DNA from: Candidatus Helarchaeota archaeon
GTDB lineage: Archaea > Asgardarchaeota > Lokiarchaeia > Helarchaeales > HEL-GB-A
Reading direction: 5' to 3'
DNA length: 31,679 nucleotides
Assembly: GCA_013375405.1 (NCBI GenBank)
Contig: JABXJU010000024.1
Location: 1-31,679 of the forward strand
The notes beneath the pieces are model-generated. The model made no database searches, had not been told where the DNA came from, and worked only from the letters and a program-made list of their open reading frames with translations. Position numbers and translations under genes: made by a program. This document shows positions 17,920-25,291 of the stretch, one piece after another; the stretch's first letter is position 1, and each line of letters begins with the position of its first letter.

Positions 17920-19021
17920 GTTTCAACTTCCATTTTGCAAAGCTAATTATTTTGGCAATCATTTTCGATTTCATTACAGGAGTATTATCTTCCGGGAATT
18001 CAACGATATATCCGTTTACTAATGCCTTATGATAAATTTCAGCTCCTAATGAATTACGAACTAAGGAAGTTGTGAAATTATCTTTAGAACCAAGTCCTCC
18101 AAAAGAGATATCCGCATAAATATTAGAGAAATCATCACAAGCTGTACATGCAGGTCGCATGAACTCATCAATATCTGAAAATGATATATGGAGTGGTTCA
18201 GCATTTCGCAAATGAAAAATAACATCTTCTTTAATGTTCATTTTTATAATATCATCAAAGGAAAAATTGAATTTCTCTTCCATTTTTTGGCGGATCTCTT
18301 GCGTAAAAGAAAAATTTTCATTACAAAACAGCCCAAAGGTATATTTAACCACATGAGCTGGAACAATTTTTAATTCTTGCATTTTCCGGATACTATGGAT
18401 TTGACAAGGCACACCTACAACTGCAAGATTCATATAATCTGTATCCATAAAGTCTTTTAAACTAGTCACAACTGGCGTGAAAGTTGTATATTTTCCCAGA
18501 TGCTCTGTTAATGCTTGTGAATCAAACTTTGAACCCGCAGCAGATATCAATTCATCTCGTGTCGTTGCCAGAAAAGCTTCACGGGTAAATGGATCAGTTC
18601 TTTTCGTTACTATTGCACCATCAATCATTTTATTCTCCAGAAGATAAAGTAAAAGTGCAGTAACAACACCTCCATCGGTTGCAACCGTCCGAATTTCGTG
18701 AGATGTCGCTTGAGCTGAGGTAACATAATTCCAATGCCCTATTGGAGGTTTATATTCGTATGCTTGATGAAGTTCTGAATCTAGGACTTTTATTTGGGGA
18801 CAAATTAGGTAGCAGATCCCACAGTGAAGACAGTTCTCTTTATTAGTATAAGTAGGTGGTCCATCTCCAATCATCTGAATTGCACCTATTTGATCAGCAG
18901 AACAGAAGCTAACACATCCTGCACATTGCCCACAAATACCAAGATTGTGAACTTCTTGAATTAAATCTTCAAAGGATTTTGGTAACTCTTCACTTTCCTT
19001 TGTATTAGAAATCTCTACCAT
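17870..19021 (-). CDS. frhB: FrhB/FdhB-like coenzyme F420 oxidoreductase subunit
   Basis: This 383-residue protein matches the F420-reducing hydrogenase beta family, which binds FAD and exchanges hydride with coenzyme F420. It begins with a ferredoxin domain (C30/33/36/40 and C64/67/70/74). The FrhB core follows, with the typical ATDGGVVTALLLYLLE stretch near 114-129, AAGSKFDSQAL, VVGVPCQIHSIRKM and GLFCNENF. The C-terminal CTACDDFSNIYADISFG motif is also typical. It is the first gene of the seven-gene operon, preceded by GGGAGAG at a good distance from the ATG and by a TATA-like box. Its place upstream of the HdrD-like gene and HdrA suggests that reduced F420 is the electron donor, or that F420 is the product, of the complex. 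Some FrhB relatives use other flavin or deazaflavin partners. Confidence 0.9.
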   Translation of the reverse strand: MVEISNTKESEELPKSFEDLIQEVHNLGICGQCAGCVSFCSADQIGAIQMIGDGPPTYTNKENCLHCGICYLICPQIKVLDSELHQAYEYKPPIGHWNYVTSAQATSHEIRTVATDGGVVTALLLYLLENKMIDGAIVTKRTDPFTREAFLATTRDELISAAGSKFDSQALTEHLGKYTTFTPVVTSLKDFMDTDYMNLAVVGVPCQIHSIRKMQELKIVPAHVVKYTFGLFCNENFSFTQEIRQKMEEKFNFSFDDIIKMNIKEDVIFHLRNAEPLHISFSDIDEFMRPACTACDDFSNIYADISFGGLGSKDNFTTSLVRNSLGAEIYHKALVNGYIVEFPEDNTPVMKSKMIAKIISFAKWKLKRAEKTLAELGKKGKGG

Positions 19022-19097
19022 TTTTCTTCTCTCCCGAGATTATCTTGAATTGGAATAGCTTATCTAATTTGAAACCTAATAACAATTGAAAAAAAAT

Positions 19098-19107
19098 ATT
19101 ATAAAAA
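19098..19107 (-). promoter_or_regulatory. Predicted promoter (TATA box) of the frhB-hdrD-hdrA operon
   Basis: On the minus strand this reads TTTTTATAAT behind a purine-rich GGAAA stretch that could be a BRE. The expected transcription start is near 19075, giving a leader of about 55 nt that contains the GGGAGAG ribosome-binding site. The prediction comes from sequence alone. Confidence 0.45.
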
Positions 19108-19423
19108 TTTCCTTTGAAAAGTACTCGATTGATAATAATAATAGATATCATACTCCCAAAATTGGATTTTTTTCCGTTTTTGAGCACTTTTTACATCTAA
19201 ATTCTCATTAGATTCCAGTAGATGTAAGGAAAATACCAATTCTTAACCTCCTTGAAACAGATCCTTTTACTTCAAAATGTATATAACCATGGTATTTTTT
19301 TAGGGAAAATTTACCAACCCAACAATAGACATTTGGTACAAATTTTCATGATTTTCTTTACATTTTTTATAGTTTATTCTCTAACAAAATAATCGATGAT
19401 CTAACAATTCCGAAATCCGTATT

Positions 19424-19433
19424 TTTTTATAAG
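19424..19433 (+). promoter_or_regulatory. Candidate TATA box of the split hdrA operon
   Basis: TTTTTATAAG lies just upstream of the palindromic elements and predicts a start near 19455. That would give a leader of roughly 390 nt before hdrA. Other AT-rich elements nearer to the gene could serve instead, so the assignment is tentative. Confidence 0.35.
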
Positions 19434-19464
19434 TTTAAATCCTTATCCAGTATTTAAATCTTTC

Positions 19465-19528
19465 TAAACGCCGTTTAACATGTTTTTCGCAAAAATCAAC
19501 ACCGTTTATTAGGAATTAACGCCGTTTA
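19465..19528. promoter_or_regulatory. Three phased copies of a palindromic operator-like element
   Basis: The core AACGCCGTTTA (second copy AACACCGTTTA) occurs at 19467-19477, 19498-19508 and 19518-19528, with start-to-start spacing of 31 and 20 bp, close to whole helical turns. The first copy sits in a perfect 13-bp palindrome, TAAACGCCGTTTA (19465-19477); the third differs from it at one position. This is the pattern expected for a dimeric HTH regulator. The elements lie immediately downstream of the candidate start site, where a bound protein would block transcription. The HTH gene at 22924 in the same operon is the obvious candidate binder. Confidence 0.65.
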
Positions 19529-19669
19529 TACGGAAAATTTTAATACTTTTTATCTAGTCGTTATTCGATTTTAAGAATTAAAGGTCACTGATTGAATGAA
19601 TCTTGTAGTTCTCGGATTGCACTCTCCAACCCATAAGATCCATAAAAAACACCTCATGAAATTCATGTC

Positions 19670-19706
19670 AAGCCTTTTATTCAAATTTGAATATGGGCTT
19701 TTTTTT
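19670..19706 (+). terminator. Terminator-like hairpin with T8 in the hdrA leader
   Basis: AAGCC (19670-19674) pairs with GGCTT (19696-19700), and the inner part ATTCAAATTTGAAT (19679-19692) is a perfect palindrome; eight Ts follow at 19699-19706. It resembles an intrinsic terminator about 140 nt before the hdrA start. It could end a short upstream transcript or act as an attenuator. Confidence 0.45.
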
Positions 19707-19846
19707 AACGACACACTTATTTTAACAGAAATAACGATGCGAGTAATGAAAAAAAGATTCAATTCTCCTTTACAAGATAGATTAAGGATGAAAATTTATG
19801 AAAATAACAAATTTTTCTTGAGTTTGAAAAAAAATAATTAAGGAAA

Positions 19847-21208
19847 GTGAAAATTTTGAATAAGAATGATAATGCTGTTTTAATAATTGGTGGCGGTATA
19901 GCTGGTATTCAAGCTTCTCTTGATCTCGCAGAAATGGGAATTAAAGTACATCTAGTGGAGAAGGACCCGTGTATAGGCGGGAGAATGGCTCAACTTGACA
20001 AAACTTTCCCAACGAATGACTGTGCAATTTGTATATTAGCGCCAAAACTTGCTGATTGTGCAAGACATCCAAATATAACGCTTCATACACTTTCAGAAGT
20101 CACAAATATTACTGGTGATGTTGGTAATTTTGAAGTTACCATTTTAAAACACGCAAGGTTTGTAAAAGAAGACGAATGCATCAACTGTGGAGAATGTATT
20201 GCTAAATGTCCGAAGAAAGTCCTTGATACGTTTGACATGAAGTTGCGAAATCGAAAAGCTATTTATCTTCATTACCTTCAAGGCGTACCTTCAGTTATGG
20301 CAATTGATAAAGAAAATTGTATATATTTAACTAAAGGAAAATGTGGAATGTGTCAGAAGGTGTGTCCAAAAGGTGCTATAAACTTTGAAGACACAGATAA
20401 AGAATTTATGTTAAATATCGGCGCGATTATTGTCGCGACCGGATATGATCCCTATGATCCTTCACCTCTAACCCAATTAGGATATGGAATGATTCAGAAT
20501 GTTGTAACTTCCCTTGAATTTGAAAGGTTGCTCTGTGCGTCTGGTCCAACAAAGGGCCACGTCGAAAGACCATCCGATGAGAACCCCCCCCATAAAATTG
20601 CATTCATCCAATGTATCGGCTCGAGAGATATAAAAAACAATCCATTTTGTTCATCAATCTGTTGCATGTATACTACAAAAGAAGCAATGCTCGCCTATGA
20701 ACATGACAGTAGCGTAAAATCTTATGTCTTTTATATTGATATGAGAGCGGCTGGCAAAGGATTTCGGAAATATATTACAAGAGGAAATCGTGAATATAAC
20801 ATTAGTTATATAAAAAGCATGGTCACTGAAATTGAGGAGGACGAAGAAGGGAATCCGGTTGTATTTTATGAAGATATGGCGACTGGGGAACTAAAATCCA
20901 TGCAGGTAGACTTGGTAGTTCTAGCAACAAGTTTGATACCTGGAAAAGATTCCAGCGAATTAGCGAAAGTAATAAATATAGAATTAGATGAATACAATTT
21001 CTTAAAGACTGCTCCATTCGCACCATTAGACACTTCAAGGCCTGGGATTTTTACTTGCGGCTGTGCGCGTGGGCCTATGGATATCCCTAATTCTGTGGCA
21101 GAAGCCAGTGGGGCCGCTGCCAAAGCTGCAGAAATTCTATCTATAAGTGAAGCCGCAGTTAGAGCTGCAGAACCAGTTCCCGGCAGTGGAGCCGTCGCTA
21201 AAGATTGA
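19847..21208 (+). CDS. hdrA: HdrA first-module protein (N-terminal half of a split long HdrA)
   Basis: This 453-residue protein equals module 1 of the long HdrA proteins nearby. It has GGGIAG near residue 15, the cluster motif LDKTFPTNDCAICILAPKL, the inserted ferredoxin domain (CINCGECIAKC; then CIYLTKGKCGMCQKVC), CSSICC, and the terminal FAD-site stretch RPGIFTCGCARGPMDIPNSVAEASGAAAKAAEI. It ends in a short linker and a genuine stop, where the paralogues continue into the CHCG domain. The second half is encoded 30 nt downstream behind its own SD, so the two probably form one functional HdrA. Translation may start at the GTG used here, or at TTG 19856, which is better spaced from AAGGAAAG. 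The leader is long and contains regulatory-looking elements. Confidence 0.9.
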   Translation: MKILNKNDNAVLIIGGGIAGIQASLDLAEMGIKVHLVEKDPCIGGRMAQLDKTFPTNDCAICILAPKLADCARHPNITLHTLSEVTNITGDVGNFEVTILKHARFVKEDECINCGECIAKCPKKVLDTFDMKLRNRKAIYLHYLQGVPSVMAIDKENCIYLTKGKCGMCQKVCPKGAINFEDTDKEFMLNIGAIIVATGYDPYDPSPLTQLGYGMIQNVVTSLEFERLLCASGPTKGHVERPSDENPPHKIAFIQCIGSRDIKNNPFCSSICCMYTTKEAMLAYEHDSSVKSYVFYIDMRAAGKGFRKYITRGNREYNISYIKSMVTEIEEDEEGNPVVFYEDMATGELKSMQVDLVVLATSLIPGKDSSELAKVINIELDEYNFLKTAPFAPLDTSRPGIFTCGCARGPMDIPNSVAEASGAAAKAAEILSISEAAVRAAEPVPGSGAVAKD

Positions 21209-21238
21209 TTATAAAAATTATATGAGGAAGTAAAAAAA

Positions 21239-22897
21239 ATGAGTGAAGATGTAAGAATTGGTGTTTTTATTTGCCATTGTGGCAGTAATATTGGAGGCGT
21301 GATTGATTGCCCTGGCCTCACAGAATATGCGAGGACGCTTCCCAATGTGGTTTATGCTGAAGATAATCTTTACACCTGCTCGGAAACAGGCTTAGCGCAG
21401 ATTAAAAAAGGAATTGACGAATACGATCTAAACAGAGTAATTGTTGCCTCTTGCTCCCCAAGAACTCATGAACCACTTTTTAGAGCGACATGCCAAGAAA
21501 AAGGTGTTAACCCTTATCTTTTCCATTTCGTAAATATTCGAGACCAATGCTCCTGGGTGCATATGAACGAACCAGAGAAAGCAACTGAAAAAGCGAAAGA
21601 TCTCATTAGAATGGGTGTTGCCAGAGCGTATCATTTAGAACCGTTAGAGAAACATAGTGTTGATATAGTTCCAAAAGCCCTAGTAATTGGAGGCGGGATT
21701 GCAGGAATGACTGCAACACTTAATTTGGCAAATCGCGGCTTTGATGTGAAATTGATAGAACAGAAAGAGATCCTTGGAGGTTTATTAAACCACTTACATA
21801 AGTTGTATCCTTCCCACGAGGAGGCTTCAAAGGTCCTCGCGATTAGAGATCAAGTTATTGGGCATAAAAATATTAGCGTTCATACTTCTACAATTGTTAA
21901 AGATGTAGAGGGATATGTTGGAAATTATAAAATTACTATTGCAAATGGAGCCGAATCGGAACAATTTGCAGTGGGAGTAATCATCGTTGCAACCGGCGCG
22001 ACTATTTTCGAGCCCACTGGATTATATGGCTATGACGGGAAAAAGGTAATAACACAGTTTCAATTAGAACGTATTTTAAAAGAAAAATCTCTAGCTGCAA
22101 ACAACGTTGTCATGATTCAATGCGTAGGGGCCCGAAATGAGGAACGCCCTTACTGTTCGAATGGTTGCATGACTGCACTCAAAAACGCTAAATTAATCCG
22201 TGAAATAAATAGCAATACCCAAGTTTCCATTGTCTATCGTGATATGCAAACTCCAGGTACAGAAAATGAGAAGTATTACCGAGATGCAAGAGAAAAGGGA
22301 ATTTTTTTCGTGAGATTTGACCCTGAAAAACCACCAGTTGTAGAAGAAAGTGGAATACGAGTTTTTAATGAATTTATTCAGAGCGAAATCGAAATTCCAT
22401 CAGATTTAACAGTTCTATGCACACCATTAGTTCCTTACGCAAATTCAAAAGACTTGGCACAACTGCTAAAAGTCCCACAGGATGAACATGGATTTTTCCT
22501 AGAAGCACACGTGAAATTAAGACCTGTTGATTTTGCAACTGATGGTATTTATGTTTGTGGTTGTGCACATTGGCCGGCCGATGTAAATGAGACTATTGCA
22601 CAAGCATATGCAGCAGCTTCGCGTGCTTCAACGATTTTAATGAATAGAACTCTTGAAGTGGAAGGATCTATTGCAAATGTCGATGAGGACTTATGTGTAG
22701 GATGTGGAATATGTATAAAACTCTGCCCATATGATGCAATAACAAGGACTGAAGAAGGACTTGCCCATGTGCGAGAAGTTGTATGTAAAGGGTGTGGTCT
22801 TTGCGGAGCGAGCTGCCCCGAACGAGCCATTACAGTGCTACATTTTACAGATGACCAAATTCTTTCCCAAATTGGTATATTATTAGAAGATAATTAA
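21239..22897 (+). CDS. hdrA: HdrA second-module protein (C-terminal half of a split long HdrA)
   Basis: This 552-residue protein starts exactly at the CHCG domain (RIGVFICHCGSNIGG), as canonical methanogen HdrA does. It continues with YTCSETG, SCSPRTHEPLF and CSWVHMNEPEKATEKAKDL, a second FAD module from GGGIAG near residue 157, and two C-terminal [4Fe-4S] motifs (CVGCGICIKLC and CKGCGLCGASC). It lacks the LDKTFPT-cysteine motif of canonical HdrA, which is supplied by the upstream gene, so the two proteins are complementary. Its second-module motif reads PYCSNGCM, losing one cysteine of YCSxxCC. The GAGGAAG before the ATG supports independent initiation. An HTH regulator follows after 26 nt, probably in the same transcript. 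Confidence 0.92.
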   Translation: MSEDVRIGVFICHCGSNIGGVIDCPGLTEYARTLPNVVYAEDNLYTCSETGLAQIKKGIDEYDLNRVIVASCSPRTHEPLFRATCQEKGVNPYLFHFVNIRDQCSWVHMNEPEKATEKAKDLIRMGVARAYHLEPLEKHSVDIVPKALVIGGGIAGMTATLNLANRGFDVKLIEQKEILGGLLNHLHKLYPSHEEASKVLAIRDQVIGHKNISVHTSTIVKDVEGYVGNYKITIANGAESEQFAVGVIIVATGATIFEPTGLYGYDGKKVITQFQLERILKEKSLAANNVVMIQCVGARNEERPYCSNGCMTALKNAKLIREINSNTQVSIVYRDMQTPGTENEKYYRDAREKGIFFVRFDPEKPPVVEESGIRVFNEFIQSEIEIPSDLTVLCTPLVPYANSKDLAQLLKVPQDEHGFFLEAHVKLRPVDFATDGIYVCGCAHWPADVNETIAQAYAAASRASTILMNRTLEVEGSIANVDEDLCVGCGICIKLCPYDAITRTEEGLAHVREVVCKGCGLCGASCPERAITVLHFTDDQILSQIGILLEDN

Positions 22898-22923
22898 GAC
22901 AAAATTTGATGTAACTGATAGTT

Positions 22924-23262
22924 ATGCAATTTCCTTGTGAAACTCTTGCAAAGGATATTATACCTGCGATAAGAGCAATCATGGTCAAAGAATTAAAGGA
23001 AAAATATAACAAACCTCAGAAGGAAATAGCTAAAATATTAGGAATTACCGAGACTTCCGTGAGTTACTATATACGTGGAACACGCGGCGGAAAAGCAATC
23101 AAGATTATTGAAGAATCAGAAATGTATGAAACTCTTATTGAATTAACAGATAACCTCGCCAATAATAATTCCAACCATGAAGAAGTAATACATAAAATTT
23201 GCTCTATTTGCTCAAAAGTTCGCCCTATCTACATCAAAGAGGTAAATTCAGATAAATCTTAA
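22924..23262 (+). CDS. HTH transcriptional regulator, COG2522-like archaeal family
   Basis: This 112-residue protein has a helix-turn-helix at about 31-55 (PQKEIAKILGITETSVSYYI). The preceding LAKDIIPAIRAIMVKELKE is typical of the predicted archaeal regulators grouped as COG2522. A C-terminal CxxC (C93, C96: ICSICSKV) might bind metal or respond to redox state. It follows the split hdrA pair by 26 nt and is followed by a hairpin terminator, so it is probably the last gene of that operon. An autoregulatory role through the palindromes at 19465-19528 is a reasonable inference, given that its family binds DNA as dimers; nothing in the sequence proves it. Confidence 0.85.
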   Translation: MQFPCETLAKDIIPAIRAIMVKELKEKYNKPQKEIAKILGITETSVSYYIRGTRGGKAIKIIEESEMYETLIELTDNLANNNSNHEEVIHKICSICSKVRPIYIKEVNSDKS

Positions 23263-23271
23263 TTTCTTTAT

Positions 23272-23307
23272 GAATTGGATATCAATTCCTTTTTTCATTT
23301 TTTTTAG
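23272..23307 (+). terminator. Hairpin terminator after the HTH gene
   Basis: GAATTG (23272-23277) and CAATTC (23283-23288) form a 6-bp stem with a 5-nt loop, followed by six Ts and then nine more within the next 20 nt. It stands ten nt after the regulator's stop codon and before the promoter of the next gene. Confidence 0.6.
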
Positions 23308-23325
23308 GTTATAACACTATTATCT

Positions 23326-23333
23326 TTTATATA
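23326..23333 (+). promoter_or_regulatory. TATA box of the gene at 23357
   Basis: TTTATATA is centred about 27 nt before the ATG at 23357. With usual archaeal spacing, transcription would start at or next to the start codon, so the mRNA would be leaderless. The absence of any SD before this ATG agrees. Confidence 0.6.
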
Positions 23334-23356
23334 GATGAATCACGTTTTTTTTAATA

Positions 23357-23755
23357 ATGAAATGTGATGAATTGGGAGAATTTTTGAGGGTGTTTTTAAC
23401 GCGAATCCCGCTGCATGCTCCCTTTAGAGTGGCTCAATGTATTGTGATTGAAACAAAGGACTGTATGTTCGAAATTACTAAAAGAGAAAAGGGACTTCAA
23501 ATCGAATTAGTTACAAGTTGTGAGGGTAAATTAGTTATTACAATTAATGATGTTAAATCGTTTCAGTTCCTTTTTGGATCAAAGGATTTGGTAGAGTATG
23601 GCAATCGATTAGTCAATCTTTCAACTCAAGGGAATATAACCATGGATCCCGGTCCTTATGAGGATCCTATGAAAAGTGGCTTTCATCGCTTTATTGGATA
23701 TCGGAAAAAAGCGAAGGGTGTCGAAACTTTTCGTTTGATTATTCCAACCTTTTAG
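23357..23755 (+). CDS. Conserved-looking protein of unknown function
   Basis: This 132-residue soluble protein is not recognised. It has no membrane segments or signal peptide. The residue pattern alternates hydrophobic strands and turns (IVIETKDCMFEITKREKG, then LQIELVTSCEGKLVITI), suggesting a small beta-rich fold. It ends with a basic stretch, GYRKKAKGVETFRLIIPTF. Its promoter and the lack of an SD point to a leaderless message, and a terminator separates it from the hdrA operon, so it is probably a single-gene unit. The function cannot be stated. Confidence 0.7.
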   Translation: MKCDELGEFLRVFLTRIPLHAPFRVAQCIVIETKDCMFEITKREKGLQIELVTSCEGKLVITINDVKSFQFLFGSKDLVEYGNRLVNLSTQGNITMDPGPYEDPMKSGFHRFIGYRKKAKGVETFRLIIPTF

Positions 23756-23817
23756 GGAAACGTTTTGTTTCTGCGTCTTGATAGAGGATGGATCGAGTAG
23801 CAATTATTTCTAAAACA

Positions 23818-23826
23818 TTTATATTA
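23818..23826 (+). promoter_or_regulatory. TATA-like box of the ferritin-like gene
   Basis: TTTATATTA lies about 55 nt before the ATG at 23877. It predicts a transcript starting near 23848 with a short leader that contains AAGGAGAT. This also argues against the upstream in-frame ATG at 23829, which would lie before the transcription start. Confidence 0.45.
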
Positions 23827-23876
23827 CAATGGAATTTATCAGTTTACTAAAACCAATAAGAAGGAGATATGGAAAG

Positions 23877-24350
23877 ATGAGTTATCCCTTTAGTGCGGAT
23901 GAAATTTTTGAGGTTGCAATCCAACTCGAACGAAATGGAGCAAAATTTTACAGAGACGCCGCAAAGAATATTGCTGATGCGGAGGCGAAAGCGCTTTTAA
24001 ATCAGTTGGCTGAAATGGAAGACGAACACGAGCAGACTTTCAAAAATATGAAATCTGAATTATCTGGTAAGGAAAAAGCAGCGACGATCTTCGATCCTGA
24101 AGGTGAGTCGGCGGCTTATCTTCGTTCATTAGCCGATACTCGCGTTTTCTATAAGAAGGAAATTGACACTTCTTCCATGAAAGAGATCCTGAAAGCTGGC
24201 ATTACGGCCGAGAAAGATTCGATTGTTTTCTATCTGGGCATGAAAGACGTCGTTCCCACCAAGATGGGTAAGGATAAAATGGATCATATAATCAAGGAAG
24301 AAATGAGCCACATCAGGCTCCTCAGTAAAAAATTGCTTGCGCTTAAGTAG
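23877..24350 (+). CDS. Ferritin-like diiron protein (rubrerythrin family, no rubredoxin domain)
   Basis: This is a 157-residue four-helix protein. Glutamates and histidines at the expected places can form a diiron site: EIFEVAIQLERNGAKFY in helix 1, EMEDEHEQTF in helix 2, AEKDSIVFY in helix 3 and KEEMSHIRLL in helix 4. Rubrerythrin relatives detoxify peroxide or handle iron in anaerobes. The C-terminal rubredoxin domain of classical rubrerythrin is absent. The ATG at 23877 is chosen because AAGGAGAT stands 8 nt upstream; an in-frame ATG at 23829 would add 16 residues without similarity. It is probably monocistronic, ending in T-rich DNA. Confidence 0.85.
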   Translation: MSYPFSADEIFEVAIQLERNGAKFYRDAAKNIADAEAKALLNQLAEMEDEHEQTFKNMKSELSGKEKAATIFDPEGESAAYLRSLADTRVFYKKEIDTSSMKEILKAGITAEKDSIVFYLGMKDVVPTKMGKDKMDHIIKEEMSHIRLLSKKLLALK

Positions 24351-24364
24351 CAGTCTAAGTCTTC

Positions 24365-24385
24365 TTTTTTTGATATATTTTTTTT
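24365..24385 (+). terminator. T-rich terminator after the ferritin-like gene
   Basis: Tracts of seven and eight thymidines (24365-24371 and 24378-24385) occur shortly after the stop codon in a convergent intergenic space, as is usual for archaeal termination sites. No stem is needed or evident. Confidence 0.45.
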
Positions 24386-24424
24386 CAAGACGCTACCTCT
24401 ATTTACCCACACCTTTTGGTATAT

Positions 24425-25231
24425 TTATTCTTCAATTTGAATTTGTACTTTTTTAAAAATCACGTAATACGCGATGAAGGAGCAGATTAAACTCATACAG
24501 ATCATGAATGTCAGTTCGACTGGATTATTGAAGAAGACACCCCACCCACCCAATCCAAAATATCCCCAAGGATTTCCCTTTGCAAGGGCAGACCACATGG
24601 TGGGGTCCCCATTAACGAGGCTAAACCAAGCAATGTACATCCATCCCGTTGCTGCAATCCAGCCTACAATGAAACTATAACCCCACACATTTAATGCAGA
24701 CCGGAGATTTTTAGTATTTGTTCGTAGAATATAGGAGATCGAAAATCCCATCAACAAAATACTTGCAAATAGCGGGATTGCACTGAAAACATACATCGCG
24801 TTTTTATTCCCTCCACACCATTCATAGATCAGTCGGATAAATCCTGAAGTGGCTGGATCACCTAATTCAAGCTGATCCCAACGACTCACTAGTGTCTGGA
24901 TAATTTGAGTTGCAAATAAGAAAAGAAAGATGAAAATAGTAAGAAGCGTATGGAGGATAAGGGCATATCTTACTCGAAACGGTGGGTTTTTTGGGTCTTC
25001 CCTAAAGAGTGTATTCTCACCTGGAGGAAGGAGGTACAATTTAGATAAAATTATGAAAAGACCGAAAAGAATAATACCAAATTCCCAGCCATTGAAGCCT
25101 GTAAACCATTTATTCTGATAATACCAGCGATGTGGTATCGTGAAAGTAATAATTATTGAATAAATAAATACTGAAAGAATGAAAAAAATAAATATACGTT
25201 TATATTTCGTCGGGGTATCCAAATCCCTCAC
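24425..25231 (-). CDS. Six-TM integral membrane protein of unknown function
   Basis: This 268-residue protein has about six hydrophobic segments (residues about 13-32, 50-68, 89-112, 146-168, 184-206 and 237-259). A short charged N-terminus precedes them, and an aromatic/glycine-rich loop (GNPWGYFGLGGWGVFFNNP, about 219-237) comes before the last one. No catalytic or cofactor motif is visible, and it is not assigned to a family. It probably starts at GTG 25231, with a TATA-like box about 38 nt upstream and a short leader. The gene converges with the ferritin-like gene and follows the carbonic-anhydrase-like gene in the same direction. Confidence 0.75.
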   Translation of the reverse strand: MRDLDTPTKYKRIFIFFILSVFIYSIIITFTIPHRWYYQNKWFTGFNGWEFGIILFGLFIILSKLYLLPPGENTLFREDPKNPPFRVRYALILHTLLTIFIFLFLFATQIIQTLVSRWDQLELGDPATSGFIRLIYEWCGGNKNAMYVFSAIPLFASILLMGFSISYILRTNTKNLRSALNVWGYSFIVGWIAATGWMYIAWFSLVNGDPTMWSALAKGNPWGYFGLGGWGVFFNNPVELTFMICMSLICSFIAYYVIFKKVQIQIEE

Positions 25232-25263
25232 CCTAAATTAATTAAATGTGCCAATGAAGGTTA

Positions 25264-25274
25264 TTAATATAAAA
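25264..25274 (-). promoter_or_regulatory. TATA-like box of the membrane protein gene
   Basis: On the minus strand this reads TTTTATATTAA between the carbonic-anhydrase-like stop codon and the GTG at 25231, predicting a transcript start near 25242. It suggests the two genes are not strictly one transcript. Confidence 0.4.
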
Positions 25275-25291
25275 AAAATATTAGAAATGTA

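Larger units (their letters stand above)
19022..19846. other. 825-bp divergent intergenic region between two hdr operons
   Basis: This AT-rich region separates the minus-strand frhB operon from the plus-strand split hdrA operon and contains no convincing gene. It holds the frhB promoter (19098-19107), two TCTAACAA repeats exactly 20 bp apart (19380-19387 and 19400-19407), and a TATA-like box (19424-19433). Downstream come three phased palindromic elements (19465-19528), a small palindrome (19655-19667) and a terminator-like hairpin with eight Ts (19670-19706). The open frame at 19596-19841 is judged spurious. Confidence 0.75.

Noticed and set aside
19596..19841. Open frame of 81 codons in the divergent intergenic region
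   Set aside because: Its residues show no domain-like pattern, it has no SD, and it runs across the palindromes and hairpin that better explain the region.
21205..21245. Frameshift or readable stop between the two halves of the split HdrA
   Set aside because: A TGA is followed by another stop within two codons, and a GAGGAAG plus ATG begin the second half at the domain edge; two real genes fit better.
6248..22897. Hydrogenase (MvhA/MvhG) or benzoyl-CoA reductase (BamB/C) catalytic genes as partners
   Set aside because: No such large subunit is encoded in the window; only electron-transfer subunits are seen, so neither can be claimed.
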